Shown: piece by piece, positions 34,150 through 46,578 of the stretch
Layout: each line of letters opens with the position of its first letter
Numbering within the stretch: position 1 is the stretch's first letter
Assembly: GCF_963576675.1 (NCBI RefSeq)
Contig: NC_088911.1
Span: 88,317,256 to 88,381,255 of the forward strand
Origin: Euphorbia lathyris
Lineage: Eukaryota; Streptophyta; Magnoliopsida; Malpighiales; Euphorbiaceae
DNA length: 64,000 nt
Direction of reading: 5' to 3'
Position numbers and translations under genes: made by a program
The notes under the pieces: generated by a model
What the model was told of the DNA's origin: nothing
What the model saw: only the letters and a program-made list of their open reading frames with translations
Database searches by the model: none

Positions 34150-34500
34150 TAATTATTTATCGTCGTCTCTTTTTGAACATTTTTGCCTGTCATATTTTTA
34201 ATCAAAAACTAAAATTCTCTCTGTAATTTCTTCTAAAATCACAAATCCGAACAACAATCATGGCTGGCGAACACGGTAAAGGAAAATGACTAATGATCTC
34301 TCCGGTAAGTTTTTTTTTTTTTTTTTTTTTGCTTAATTTGAATCAAAAATACGGATAATAACTCTCCACTCTGTCCATATCTCCGGAGAGAGATACTTCA
34401 TCAGGGAATAGATATCCCACTTTAGACAAATACAACGGGTCCGATGGTCACACGATCCATGTCAAAATTTACTTAGAAACCACCAACGCTATAAATGCGT
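34150..34500 (+). pseudogene. Gypsy gag fragment
   Basis: The frame reads PTLDKYNGSDGHTIHVKIYL followed by ETTNAINA, which resembles the start of the Ty3/gypsy gag domain. The preceding leader (about 34150-34260), with AATCCGAACAACAATCATGG, is similar to 57170-57275, so both come from one repeat family. It is cut at both ends and has stops. Confidence 0.6.
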
Positions 34501-34537
34501 AGCATCATGCATTTGTGTGAGTATATAAATTAAAATA

Positions 34538-35035
34538 GGCTTAATATATCATTTGCCTCCTGAACTTGACCAAAAAGCTTGATTGGCTCCCTCAACTTTT
34601 AAAGTGTTCCGATAGCTTCATGAACTTACATTTTAGCCCCCTGAACTTGCGCAAAATGTAATCAATTGGTTAATCAGTTGCAAAAAAGTAAGTTAAATGC
34701 GGAAGATGTATTACACGCATCTTATAATGTCATTACATAATTCAAAAATAGATTAAAAAGGAAGTTATTACTTGCTTATAAAACTTGTATTCTCTAATAT
34801 TAGATCTGCATAGTCCGATCTTGGTCGTTTTACCTTTTTTAAGACGTGTGTAATACATTTTCCGCATTTAACTTACGTTTTTACAACCAAGTGACCAATT
34901 CATTGTATTTTGCTCAAGTTCAGGAAGCTAACTGAATATTTTATGCAAGTTCAAGAGACTATGAGAAACTTTGAAAGTTTAGAGAGCCCATCAAACTTTT
35001 TGGACAAGTTTAGGGGACGAATGATGTATTAAACC
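34538..35035. mobile_element. ~500-bp MULE-like MITE with long TIRs
   Basis: GGCTTAATATATCATTTGCC at the left is inverted at the right (complement GGTTTAATACATCATTCGTC). Similarity continues over about 150 bp through phrases such as CTGAACTTGACCAAAAAG. The flanks ATTAAAATA and TTTAAAGTA agree at 7 of 9 positions, possibly a worn 9-bp target duplication. No coding region. Confidence 0.75.
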
Positions 35036-36200
35036 TTTAAAGTATTAAGTTTTACTTCATATTTAATATTATCCAGAAAATTGGATTGATGATGCCATTG
35101 CTGTTTGGCATTAATGAATTTCGGTTGTGTGGTAGCATGTATGGTATGGAACATCATACCAACTTCCTATTCCAAGTACAAGTAAATATTTGAGAAACAA
35201 TGGTGGTCGAGATCCTTAATTTAAAAAGCCAAACTTCTAAAGATGTTTAGTGATAATATAATTATTTTTAATGATAAAAAAAAAAAATAATGATACTTAC
35301 AATAACATCAAGGATACAAGGAATTCTGACCCAATATACATAGACCAGGAAAATATTTGTATGCGTTCACATCTTAGTATTTTTATATTTTATTGTCTTG
35401 AAATTTATGCACATATATATGTAATTAAGAAAATAAAAAATTGAAGAGATCAACAGAATTACACTAATGTAATATGAAAGTTAGGATAAACATACAATCT
35501 GTTACGATACATGTTTAATTAAAAAGTTATATCTCTTCAACGAGTGTATAATACTAGATTTGATACATGTTATCTCTAACAAGTGTATAACACTAGTACT
35601 CTCGATTATATGCTTGTTTCATAAACTATTTGCAAGTATAAATTAGAATGAGACGAGATAAAAAAAATATGTTCAGTTATATGCGAGTGAGAAATGTAGA
35701 AATTATTTGATTTGAACCGATTAAATATCAAACCGTAACAAGAATGGACCGGATCCATATTTAGATGGGTGATTATGTTTGCCCTAATCACTAGCTATAA
35801 ATACATAGCTAGTCTATCTTCTCTCCCTATTGCGCCTTCCCTCCTCCTCTTTCTCTCTCTCTCTCAATAGTATTCGTAATACAAGATTGTGGTTTTCATT
35901 CTTCTATTACAAACATTTTTCATATTATCTAGCCTTATAAAAAGTAACTCAGTAATCCGTATTTTATATTAGGTTATATCTTGATATGATTCTATTAAGA
36001 AAACATCATGCCCTCTGTTAAAAAGTAAGTCATTAAATTGTATTTTCAATTGAGTAAAAATATGTATGTTTCAAAATTGTTAGTTAGTGGTGCAATCTTG
36101 TAAAAAAATAAATTATACCAGATCTAATATAACAAAATTGAAGTAGATGGAACAAAATAATAAATTATGCAAAATAAATAGATACAATATATTAAAATTA
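35036..36200. other. AT-rich DNA, possible LTR remnant
   Basis: No gene found. About 35780-35870 has a promoter-like sequence (CTATAAATACATAGC followed by a CT-rich run) resembling the core of an LTR, but I found no ends. The rest is AT-rich and uninformative. Confidence 0.35.
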
Positions 36201-36680
36201 GGTTTAAAGCACTTTTTGGATCCTGACCTATTCAAAATTTGTGCATTTGGCCCCTGACCTATTATTTGGTCATATTTGGCCCCTAACCTATCAAATTAGA
36301 TAAAATTCAACCCATATTGAATGAAAAATTAACTGTGTTGGAAAATTAACGGCAGTAACCAGTACAAAAATGACACATGACACATAAATAAAATTAATTT
36401 TCACTCTATCGGAACACTAGAAAAGTTTTTAGGATTGTTTTTTACTGTGTAAAATAGTTACTATTGCCATCTCTAGTTGAAAATTAATTTTATTTATGTG
36501 TCATGTGTCGTTTTTGTATTGCTGACTGCTGTTAATTTTCTAACAAAGTTAATTTTCCATTCAATATGAATTGAATTTTATCTAATGTGATAGGTCAGGG
36601 GTCAAATGTGACCAAATAATAGATCAGAGGCTAAATATATAAATTTTGGATAGGTCAGGAGCCAAAAAGTGCTTTAATCC
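36201..36680. mobile_element. 480-bp MULE-like MITE with ~230-bp TIRs
   Basis: GGTTTAAAGCACTTTTTGGA at the left is inverted at the right (complement GGATTAAAGCACTTTTTGGC). The arms run almost to the centre, so it is a near-perfect foldback. Phrases such as CCTGACCTAT recur in each arm. No ORF and no clear target duplication. Confidence 0.82.
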
Positions 36681-36989
36681 ATAAAAATATAATAGCCAAA
36701 TATTTAATTATATATTGCCTATTAAATACATAAAATGACAATTGATATCTCATGTGAATATTATGATTTAGTGACTATACTATTTTGTCCACTATTTCTC
36801 TGTCCAATCCCAAAAAAATCCTCATTCCAATTAAAAATGTTGAAAGTTAGGTCACATGTTTGTATATTTTTAACTAACATAAACAAACAAACTAAAATAT
36901 CATAAAATAACAATTAACTAGCCATCACATGCACTATGAAACTTATATATAAAAGTTTATCTTTCTTTTCTTTTTTTGACAATTGGCAG
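36681..36989. other. AT-rich spacer
   Basis: AT-rich DNA between the foldback MITE and a Tat-like LTR fragment. No gene or clear repeat seen. Confidence 0.4.
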
Positions 36990-37330
36990 GGTGGGTAATT
37001 AATGATTTATGCTCCATTAATTACCAAGACATTAGGCCAGTCCATTAAGAAGAAGAGTCTTTTCAGAAGATAGAAACGGAAAGAGAGCTTCAGACGTAAT
37101 AAACACGTTCAACTCTGTTCATTGCGGAATTATAAACTAAAAAGTAAAAAGTTATTTATAGTATGGAAGTAATCATCATAGACACGTAACTTCATATACT
37201 GCATTCTTACTAAATTGCTTTCAAGTTAGTACCCCTTTACTGACTTAAGCATCAGAGACAATTCGTTGGACTCCGGCTCCTGTCTGACAGTATTCTTTAT
37301 TTTCAGGTTACCTGAAACAAGTGAGCAAGA
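36990..37330 (+). mobile_element. Tat-like LTR fragment
   Basis: It contains CTGACTTAAGCATCAGAG followed by a TTTCAGGTTACCTGAAACAA end. This pattern is shared with the LTR pair described below (TTAAGCATCAGAGAGG on the minus strand at 38000, AACTTAAACATCGGAGCG at 40345). Ends not defined. Confidence 0.5.
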
Positions 37331-37904
37331 CGTAATTGGACATTCCGATCTCAACTATATATATATAAAAGTTTATATTAAGACTAGATTGGTCACATTT
37401 TGTGTAAATTGAAGTGGACTGATATTTTAAGAGGGATGGAGTAGATACTAATTGGGTTATCAATAATTGGTATGGAATATTTAAAATATAATATATAAAA
37501 GATTTAGGGTTGCTTTTTCATTACTTCTCAAAACATGGCATGTCCTTAAATTCTAATCCATAACTCATTCAGCCCAAAACGGTGCAAGTCAAACATAATC
37601 ATAAAATTAATGCATAAGAAATGGGAACAAAAGAAATGGCCAAATATAAGTACATTTTCAGAAAAGTTAATTTTTCTATGTATTTTGAAAATGTTTTATT
37701 TATCCTTTAAACTTGTTTGAAAAAATATAATTACCTCTAAAGTTTACTTAGCAAAGTAAGAGGAAATGACAACGAGTAGTGTTTAAACAAGTTCAAAGTG
37801 TCAACAGATTAATGTAAGCATATTTAAAGGATCAATATATTATTTTTAGAGAATCAATATATCACTCTAAGCAAGTTAGAAGATTTTTTTTTTAATAAGT
37901 AATG
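37331..37904. other. AT-rich spacer
   Basis: No gene. AT-rich DNA between two Tat-like LTR segments. A possible inverted pair of AGTTTA/CTTTGA phrases at 37690-37860 is weak. Confidence 0.35.
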
Positions 37905-38091
37905 TCATACAATATGTGTAGTCTTTTAGAATTCCATTGAGTAACCTGAAACAAAAGTAACTAGTTAGAGAGGGGCCGACGTCTGACGAACCCTCTCTGA
38001 TGCTTAATTTAGCAAAAATTGAAGAGATATTGAAGACAATAGGAATATTGGTGAACGTGATGTTTATCTACCTCTTGTTGATTGCTCATCT

Positions 38092-38152
<61 letters not shown>

Positions 38153-38590
38153 GTTGCCAGAGGTAACTGTCGTAATCCTAAGAATGTGCCCTAATGATTT
38201 ACTGGAAACGTGTCGATCTTTGGTTGGCTCAACAACCTTTAGTTTGTAATGACGTTAGGTGGTGCACCCTACCATATAATAAGTGTGTTGTCAAGGGTCA
38301 TCTTTCCATTGGGCTTAGGGCCTTTGGATCATTATGGCGTCAGGCGACGTATGACGTACCCATTGTCCTTTGCATAACTGTTTTCTATGATCTAAAACCT
38401 CTCATTCCTTCACCGTACGAATATTAGAACAGATGGTGGATATCAATCCACCTAACCGGAAGGTACCGTTCGCATCTTTAGGGAATATTCCTTAGTTCAG
38501 ATCAGACGGTTCTTGTGAGTCTTCCTGATCCGAGGATGACATTGATCCATATGTAAGGGATGCTTTCATGGAATATTCCTTAGGATATCA
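37905..38590 (-). mobile_element. Tat-like LTR, minus orientation
   Basis: On the minus strand it starts TGATATCCTAAGGAATATTC at 38590, right after a polypurine tract (complement of about 38591-38605, AAAAAGGGGGAGACATA). It runs to about 37905. It is homologous along its length to the plus-oriented LTR 39812-40450. A (TA)n run at 38094-38149 sits where the other copy has ACTATAAATAGAA, that is at the LTR promoter. Confidence 0.7.
38094..38149. repeat. (TA)n microsatellite
   Basis: About 28 TA units. It appears to have expanded from the TATA region of the LTR it lies in. Confidence 0.95.
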
Positions 38591-39811
38591 TATGTCTCCC
38601 CCTTTTTAGTCCATGTCCGACCTCTTTAGGGTTCATCGCTTGTTTAAAGAACAGATTTTAGCTAGCTAGCTTGATGGGCTCTTTAATAAACTTAAATGTT
38701 GTCGTTCATGCTTTTGGGGATTTGATGAGGTGCGTGAAACTACCTCTAGCCTTAGTATGAGGTAGTTAAGCACGTCAACTTGTGCCTTTTCCATCTGTAC
38801 GTATAATGTCAGGTATCAATTAAACATTTCTCTCTCTTTTTAGGATTGGCCATGACTTTTCGGTTCTTGAACCTCGTCACTATCTGTATTAAATGCTAGT
38901 AACCGTAGCACGGTCGTCGTTTCGAGTGTCCGGGGATGCCTATAAATACCTGATGCTATTCATTTGCTTTCTTCTTACCTACATTTTCTCTTTCAAACCC
39001 CTGCTGTGATTTACTCCTGTCTTCTTCTTCTCCATCGATTTTATCATTTTTCTGGTCAAGTAAGTGCATCAATGCTTCTCCATTTTCATTTGCCTTCTTT
39101 TTTTATGGATCCCAAAAGAACCGACCCCTCTAACGAAACTAGTACCAATAAACCTAGGAAACCTCATGTTCAAAAAGTTAAGAATTCTAAGCAAGTTACC
39201 TTTATGGATGCCTTTTTCCTTGGCTAAACTCACCGCCAAATATCCAGAGTTTGGCCAGTGGTGGGTTCGTCGGAAGATGGTTTCATTTTAGGAGCCATAT
39301 TAGAAGAAGATAAATAGAAAAAAAGGAGGTACTAATATACTTACTTGGACGGGAAAAGCAAGGTCGCCAGAGAAGAAGGAAACAATAAAATCCCAACCGA
39401 GGTTTGAGAGAGAAAGTGAAAGTAAAAGGAAAGTAAATGCCAAACCTTGGGTATTTATATACGTTTTCAAGCGCTCGAAACAACGATTGCTGTTCGACAA
39501 TCTGCATTTAATGAAGGTAATAATGAAGAATATTAATTGAAGAGTCTTGTCCAATCATATGGAGAGAGAAAGGTTTGATTGACATTTGGCAAGACGTGCG
39601 CAGTTGAAAAGGTACAAGTTCCCAGACCAGCTACTTCACACTAGCGACAAAGCACGGTAGCACGCGCTTCATTAAAGTCTTAAAAAGAGGAAACATCAAC
39701 GTTTAGAGTCCTTCACACAATTCACTAGATTAGCAAACCGACCATCGTTCCTCACGATATTCCAAACCCTAAAGAGCTCGGATATGGGTTGAAAGTGGGG
39801 GAGGGGGACAT
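38591..39811. mobile_element. Two Tat-like 3' internal ends joined tail to tail
   Basis: Left half (to about 39230) belongs to the minus-oriented element, right half to the plus-oriented one. Each carries an antisense promoter-like TATA (CCTATAAATACC at 38940 on +; complement GTATATAAATACCC near 39455 on -). Each is followed by a CT-rich leader, a (G)TCCAAGTAAGT/GGTCAAGTAAGT donor-like phrase and a short antisense ORF start (MDPKRTDPSNET at 39106 on +, MAPKMKPSSDEP near 39292 on -). The two antisense transcription units face each other and are cut at the junction near 39235. Antisense ORFs upstream of the 3' LTR are typical of the Tat lineage. Confidence 0.6.
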
Positions 39812-40450
39812 ATGATACCCTAATGAATATTCTATAGAAACACCATTTTCATGTGGATCAATATCACCCTTTAAATCCAAAAGATTCACATGAACCATCT
39901 GATATGGAGAAAGGAATATTCACTAAAGATGCAAATGACATCGTTCATCCACGTGGAAGAATCCCCACCGTCCGGCCCAATAGTGGTATAGTTGAGAAGG
40001 AGCAACCATTTGATCAAGATAAACGATTGTGCAAACGACATGAGATACATGACAAAGTGCACCGCGTGACACTTCAGAGGCCCGAATGCCTCAAGCCCAA
40101 TAAAACAATGACACATGGCAACACACTTGCTACATGGAAGGTTGCACCACTTGACCGCATCACAGTATGAGCTTGGTAGAGTCAATCGAAGGATGATACG
40201 TGTCTGATGACTCATTAGGACATATTCCTAAAATGACGGTGACTACCCTTAAGAGCCACTATAAATAGAAAATGTATATGATCCACATGAGGTAGGTAAA
40301 CACAATAATTTATCAATACTCTCATTATCTTCAATATTTGCTAACTTAAACATCGGAGCGGATTCATTTGACACTGGTCTGTCTCTAACCAGTTGTTATT
40401 TTTATCTTAGGCCAAGGGAGTCAAAAGATCGTTCAAATCACACGACATCA
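39812..40450 (+). mobile_element. Tat-like LTR, plus orientation
   Basis: Preceded by a clear polypurine tract (GTGGGGGAGGGGGACATA at about 39794-39811). It starts TGATACCCTAATGAATATTC and ends near CACACGACATCA at 40450. TATA-like ACTATAAATAGAA at about 40258. It pairs with 37905-38590 in inverted orientation. The 105-codon open frame inside is not regarded as a gene. Confidence 0.75.
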
Positions 40451-41518
40451 TTATGTACTTTTTCCATTTTTGTTATTATAAATTTGACATTAATTATGTG
40501 TAGTTTAATTGATAGATTATAAGTAAAGTTTTGAGGTACAAAATCAACTTTTTTAGATTCTACATCTTCAACTATAAGAAAAGGATTAAGTCCTTAATTT
40601 TCTTTAATACGAAGGCAAATACAATAAAAGAGATTCAAGTACCTATAAAGTAGAAATTAAGTTAGAGTTGCAGTTGATTCATTTAAACATAAAAGAAAAG
40701 GCACCAATTAGTTAAAGTGGGCAAGGAGATTGTAGTGCAAAAGCATTAAAGGGTGCATAGATTAACTCTTTTAAAACTTGCTCTCATCTCACTTCACATA
40801 AATAATGAATTTGTTTTAACAAAAACTGAGAATGAAGTCAACTATTTTATGAAACACCTTTTGGCCATTGTAATCAATTACTTCTACAAGAAAAGAAACT
40901 ACTAAGAAAAAAGAAAAGGGGAATATAAAAAATGAGTTGAAAAGTAGGTTCCTGCATTTGAAATAGAATTTGAACACTTTATTATTAAGTCATCAAGTCA
41001 ATGTCAACCATCATGTCTTTATGGATATCAATTAAACAATTACTTCCAAATTCTTTTGCTCCATTAAACTTGTTATTTTTTAACAATTTAATATAAAAAA
41101 AGAGAAAAAAAAGAAAATTATTTTAAAAAAACAAGTCCAACTTGAAGATTGAATTATCTTTTATTTAGTCAATTCCTACACATCATTCCAGATCCACTAC
41201 TAATGTTTGTTTGTATAATTTTGGGATTAAATTCACAGTCAAAAAGTCTATTATATGTTAATTGCTTAAAAGAATGTAATATTAATTGGCCAAATGTATT
41301 ATTAACATCGTTAACGGATTTTTTTTTATTTAACTAAATGGTTTCTAAGATTTTATATTTCATGATTTTTGGTTAACTTTTTATAATTGTTTCATTCATA
41401 GAAATAAATAAAAAAGTATTACTTTAGAAAAGTTAATAATAAAGAGTGGAGCTCCAAGTGATGACGAAGCACCGGGAACCAAATACTCAAAAGCAACTTG
41501 GTCAGAATGCCAGCAACC
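40451..41518. other. AT-rich gene-free DNA
   Basis: No coding region, RNA gene or clear repeat seen. Very AT-rich. Confidence 0.5.
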
Positions 41519-43450
41519 TCATTCCTCACGGGAATAAACGAATGGTAAAGAACCCATTGGACACTTGTTCACAAACAACGTGATAATCAAATTCAAGAAG
41601 CTTAGTTCAAGCATGAAACGTTGGATAACAATTAAATATATAACACCCAAATTGTCACACAAGAGTTGAACAAGTAAATCATAGTTCATGGAGTGAAAGA
41701 AACCATAGTAATTCAACTATGACACTGACTATTGCTTTATATTCATTTACAATGGAAGAGCGAGCAATAGTAATAGTGGATTGTTTATGTGTGTACCAAG
41801 AGACCAAGTTTTGTTCTAGTTGACCATCGATCATATGGAAAACCACCATAATCAATATTATAGTAGAAATGAACTACTATGATGGGCATAGAAGAGAAAA
41901 CAATATCGAGGTCTTTAGTGTCATGAACATAGCGCAAGATCTGTTTGGCCCTTTTTCCAATTCTCATCTATAGGACAATGTAAGAATTGACATAGTTTGT
42001 TCATAGAAAATGCTATGTTTGGATGAGTAAAGATCAAATGCTGCGATATTCATTGCTAGAGGATAGACGAGTGTCATGTTCTCGTGAAAGATTGGGACTT
42101 ATGGCCATTGGAGTGGAGCAGGGTTTACAGTCAGTCATTTTTGTAAAGGAAGCAATATCATGAGTGGGGAGAGGTTAGGTGTTGTTAAAACCATAAATGG
42201 GATTAAGTGGAGCAATGAGAGCAAGTTGATTAGGTAACAAAAAGGAAGTTGTCTTGGGATTGGTCAAAGGAGGATTACATGCATGCAACATGCGATTTGT
42301 AATATGAGTACTATTGTGGATAGAATAATGATAAGGAGAAGGATGCGAAAAATTACTCGGGTATGGACCAAGTAGAGATGGAAGATCCAACGAGGCACGC
42401 TTTGAAGAGGCAAGTTCCTTTGATGAAGTAGTAATCGTCTCATTGGTCAACTTGAATGGGAACAAATGTTCATGAAAATCGACATTTTTGGTAGTGTAAA
42501 TACGATCGCACTTAATGTCAAGATAGACATGACCATTATGATTGGGAGAATCTTGAAGGTACACATAAAGTTTCAAACGAAACTCAAATTTGTGTGTCTT
42601 AAGGATGCCAAAATGGGAAAATACCATATCTAAATACACAAAGATTAGTGTAATCAGACTGTCTTTTAAAAGCTTCGACGAATGGGGATTTAGAGCCTAA
42701 AACTTTTGTAGGTAAAAGATTGATTAATCGTACATTGTGTACTACGACATAATTCCATAACTTATGAGGAATGGAAGCATGAGCCAGCAAAGTTAATTTT
42801 GTGTCAACAATGTATCTCATTTTGCATTCTGAAATCCCATTTTGTTCATGGGTATGAGTACAAGTTAGTTTATGTATGATGCCATGTTGGGTCAAGGAAG
42901 TATGTAAGTTTTTAAATTCACCATCAAAATAAGAAAGATATTATTTAACCTTGGAATCAAACTAGTGGACAATCATGACATAAAAATTTGAAAATACACA
43001 GTGCACTTTCACCTTTGTAATAAATCTAGTTAAGAATGAGTAAATTCATCCATAAACACAACAAAATAAAGATGTCTTAGGTTGGATAAAATGGGAGCAT
43101 GGCCCCAAACATTGAATGAATTGTTTCAAAACATATAACTAACTCACTTGAAATTAAACTAGATAATTTTCCTATAGGGCAAGAAAAGCATGTCTAATTA
43201 GTTTTGGATGAAGGGAGATTGTGTTGCTAAACAACCTAACGAAAAGTTTGAGGATGACAGTGACCAAAGCGAGCATGTCATTGATCAAACGGAACCTACT
43301 CTCCGACCAAACCTTGTCTCAATACGGGCGGCATGACATAAAGCCTATCTTTACTCGGTCCTTGCAAAAGGATTTCCTTGCTGACCTGATCCTTAATTAC
43401 AAAATAAGAAGGACAAACTTCAAAGTAACATGAGTTTGGTATATTTTTGA
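41519..43450 (-). pseudogene. Decayed Ty1/copia polyprotein
   Basis: On the minus strand from 43450 down I read, with many stops, a pre-integrase zinc segment (HARFGH and CFSCPIGK), integrase (HGIIHKLTCTHTHEQNGISE, then LWNYVVVHNVRLINLLPTKV), the linker before reverse transcriptase (FRLKLYVYLQDSPNHNGHVY and DEHLFPF-like) and an RNase H piece (RAKQILRYVHDTKDLDIVF) at about 41967-41785. The reverse transcriptase core is largely missing. I found no LTRs, so the element limits are unknown. Confidence 0.8.
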
Positions 43451-44700
43451 AAAAGTGACTTAGTAAGTTTAGGAACCAATAATATATCTTTAAGATGGAA
43501 ATTATGCAAATTAGAATGACATGAATGAGTTATAGACAAATCTTAACCATTACCAAGATGAATATTCATATACCCTTGATATGACATCATATTTTGTAAT
43601 TGACCATTGACAATGGGGTAGGTCATGTGATGAGTAGCCCATATGTCGGGATACCATGGTTGTGACGAGGCAACAAAGGTATTAAAAGACAGATGGCCCA
43701 TTAATGAGTTGTTCGAAGAGAAGTTTGGTTGGGTTCAAGTTGAAAAACGACTAGATTATCATCCTCGTCCACCAACACGTGGCTTTTTAGTACATTTAAT
43801 TCGCGCAATGGTTGGCATCTCCATCAAGGTAGCAAAAACCTCATTTGTTCGGATTTTTTTCCTTCCGTTTTAGTGTTGCCTGTGTCGGGTTTTGTGGCAA
43901 CATTAGGCATAGGCATGACCTGAGATCTTTTGAGGAGAATTGTTGGTGAATTATTTGGTTATAAAGTTCATAATTGATGTAGAACACAAAGATTACAAAT
44001 AGTATAAATAGGGGGCAAGTAGAATCCTAATAAAAGTGCACTAGGCTAAGGATAGGAATATGAGAGACAATTAGTATAAATAGGCTAAAGATAGGTATAT
44101 CATATATGAGAATATCATCCCTAGAGAAGTTAATGATAGATATAAATAACAAACATAATTATCAATAAATGAGTATTATCAATAACAACAGCCCAATGAA
44201 CATATGGAAATTTATTTGGCATATTATTAAATTTAAATTATCTACAAATATGTAGAGAACAATCTCAATTTAGCAAACGGTTGACTGGTTGGTGCGTTGA
44301 GTATTAGTGCGGTTCGATTACTAACAAAACTGGAGTCTCGGTCAACTTAGCTTTTAAGCAAACTAAACCAAATAAGTTTAACATTCGAATATAACCAAAA
44401 TTTATCATCTAGTAAAATTCAAAAGATCAAAATTTACTGAATTACTGGAAACCAAGAAAAGGGTTTCTAATTATTCTCAAATGTAAAGAAATTCCTTATA
44501 CAAATGTGACATACATATATAGTTAATTCAATAACTCTATAACAATGAAAAAGGTAATTGTGCTGTCTTCTGCTATGCTATGCTTGTGAACTCTGAAATA
44601 GGACACGATCAATTCTTAGTTACTGTAAATCTTCTAGTCTGGTGCTGTCCGCCCGACCATGAGACCGAAATTTATATCCTTTTTCCATATCCGAGCAACG
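43451..44700. other. Probable copia leader/LTR remnant and intergenic DNA
   Basis: No intact gene. About 43640-43870 has an open stretch of unknown origin. 43950-44200 has LTR-like phrases (TAAGGATAGGAATATGAGAG, GTATAAATAGG twice) but no defined ends. The remainder is the 3' flank of the GT14 gene. Confidence 0.35.
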
Positions 44701-44721
44701 AATATTCATAATCTGTGAATT

Positions 44722-46578
44722 CTATGTACACTGATTCTCTTTATTCTGTGACAACATAGTTACTCTATCTATCAGATGTTTTATTCTGTCGGCTCCTGGA
44801 CCTGGTTTTATGTTATTCGGGTTCCCAACTGCACTGCATGTCGGACCATCTGCGCACCATCCGCCCGGAGTGAACCCATCTTTACTCCGCCCTAACAACT
44901 CCTTATCAATCCTCTCCAAGACAGGGTCGTTATGCTTGAATTTCCTAGCAAATACTGCACCACTGTCGATCATGTTCTGTGTGTCATTAATGGAAAGGGT
45001 GAGCGGATGCTGTCTCGGAGGATTGTCCCAAGCAATGTAGTGCAAATCGTGATTGATAGCTGTCTGAGAAAACTCCGGCACGTTGCAGATTACAGTGTGA
45101 AAATAGCCTTCGGGAGAGGAGACGAAGTTTGTGTAATACATGAGTAAGACTCTAGGTAGATTATCCCAGCCCCAAATTAAGTACTCTACAAATGAACGGG
45201 TAAGAACCATCCATGCCGAACCTGCAGAACAATACCTAGCTGTTACAATCCATGTCGAGTAATAGTGTTTAACTCGAGGAATGTAAGAACTCTGTAATAC
45301 GAAAAAGCTAGCTGAAACTAGAGTAACAGTCTAACAAGAGCTAGATGTTACAGAACAAACATCATAAATAGACTAATAGAGAGCAAATTTCAGCTCCTGA
45401 TGCAAGACTGTGAACTCCTAAAATGCCAATTGAAATCTCATCCTTAATTCTTTCAAATCACGGTAAAGATCAGTTAGCTGTGACATATACTTTCGCCTGC
45501 AAATTCCAAATTTGTAAATAAAAGCCGGAAAGAACCAAATTAAACCGTATCTGCCACTTGAAACTTGCAGAATGTGATTGCCTGCAGACTGAATGGAAAT
45601 TTACTAAAATGACTCTAACATTCAATAAAAGAGACAGCAGATTTGAAGCTACTAACCAGTAAACAATTTGAATGCTGATGGCAATGCTCTGCGTGGCGTG
45701 GCCCAATAGATCTCGGTCTTTTTTGCTGAGTAAAGACCAGGGTCTATAATCAAAGGCATTGCCCGTTTATCCCTAAAAAACACAACCACAAAAGGTATAA
45801 TTCATATTTCTCCATGTGTTTTTGCAAGTGAGAAAGAAACAGAGAAAAAAGAGGTCTTACTCCTTCCAACCAAGCTGACTTGAGTGCTCAATAAAGTTGA
45901 GGTTTCGGTTCAGTGTTGAAAACGTATAAATGATATCTGCACATCCCAAATCAATGAATGAATACATAGAGTGAGTAACATGTAAAAGCATAGAAATAGA
46001 ATTGAGATGGACTAACCATCTTGAGTTGCAAGAGGATAATCAGAAGCACTTAGATTAATAAACCAATCCCACTCTTTACTCTTCTTGAGAAGAATAGCAC
46101 AAGCATGAAGTGTATTAGCAACCATAGTAGGTCCTCTATAGGTAACCATATTAGCTTTAACAATCATGTAAACATTGCCAATGGAAGAGAAAAGGGGATG
46201 CTTTTCGAGACGGGAAGCAAGCTCCATTCTTTCCTCTGCAGGAGACTCGAGGTCTAAATGAACAACATAATGATTGGATGGATGGTAAAGAGCATGAAGA
46301 GTTCTCCAAAGCTTGTCCAAATCACCTTTAGACCCGGAAATCAAGTATGCAAAACGAGGAATTGCAGGAGTCGGAGGAAGAGTAGATTGTGAAACCTTCA
46401 TTTCTGCATAACCTTCCATTGACTGGTTTCGATAGGGGAAAATGTTGAAGATTTGATTGATAGTATGCAATGAAGAAATTAGACCCATGTTGAATGAAGT
46501 TGCTAAAAGGAATACACATACTAAAGAGCTTATAACTAAAGGGAAAACCCATTTCTTCTCCATGTTTAAGGATCCCAT
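44722..46578 (-). CDS. GT14 family (core-2/I-branching) glucuronosyltransferase-like enzyme
   Basis: Exons 46578-46017, 45936-45861, 45772-45657 and 45221-44722 join in frame to 417 aa; all introns are GT-AG. Residues about 8-33 form a single membrane anchor (WVFPLVISSLVCVFLLATSF), fitting a type II Golgi protein. The GT14/Branch domain follows: RFAYLISGSKGDLDKLWRTL, YVVHLDLESPAEER, the WDWFINLSASDYPL segment, IIYTFSTLNRNLNFIEHSS, GSAWMVLTRSFVEYLIWGWD and the C-terminal CSAVGNPNNIKPGPGA. Plant relatives (GlcAT14A-C) add glucuronic acid to beta-1,6-galactan of arabinogalactan proteins. The substrate of this copy is inferred from the family. Length and exon layout are normal for the family. ATG 46578 gives the usual cytosolic tail; an in-frame Met six codons later is an alternative. 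Confidence 0.93.

Noticed and set aside
38000..38194. Open frame with an Ile-Tyr run
   Set aside because: Translation of the (TA)n microsatellite inside an LTR.
39853..40170. 105-codon open frame
   Set aside because: Lies wholly inside an LTR whose inverted partner is not open in the same frame.
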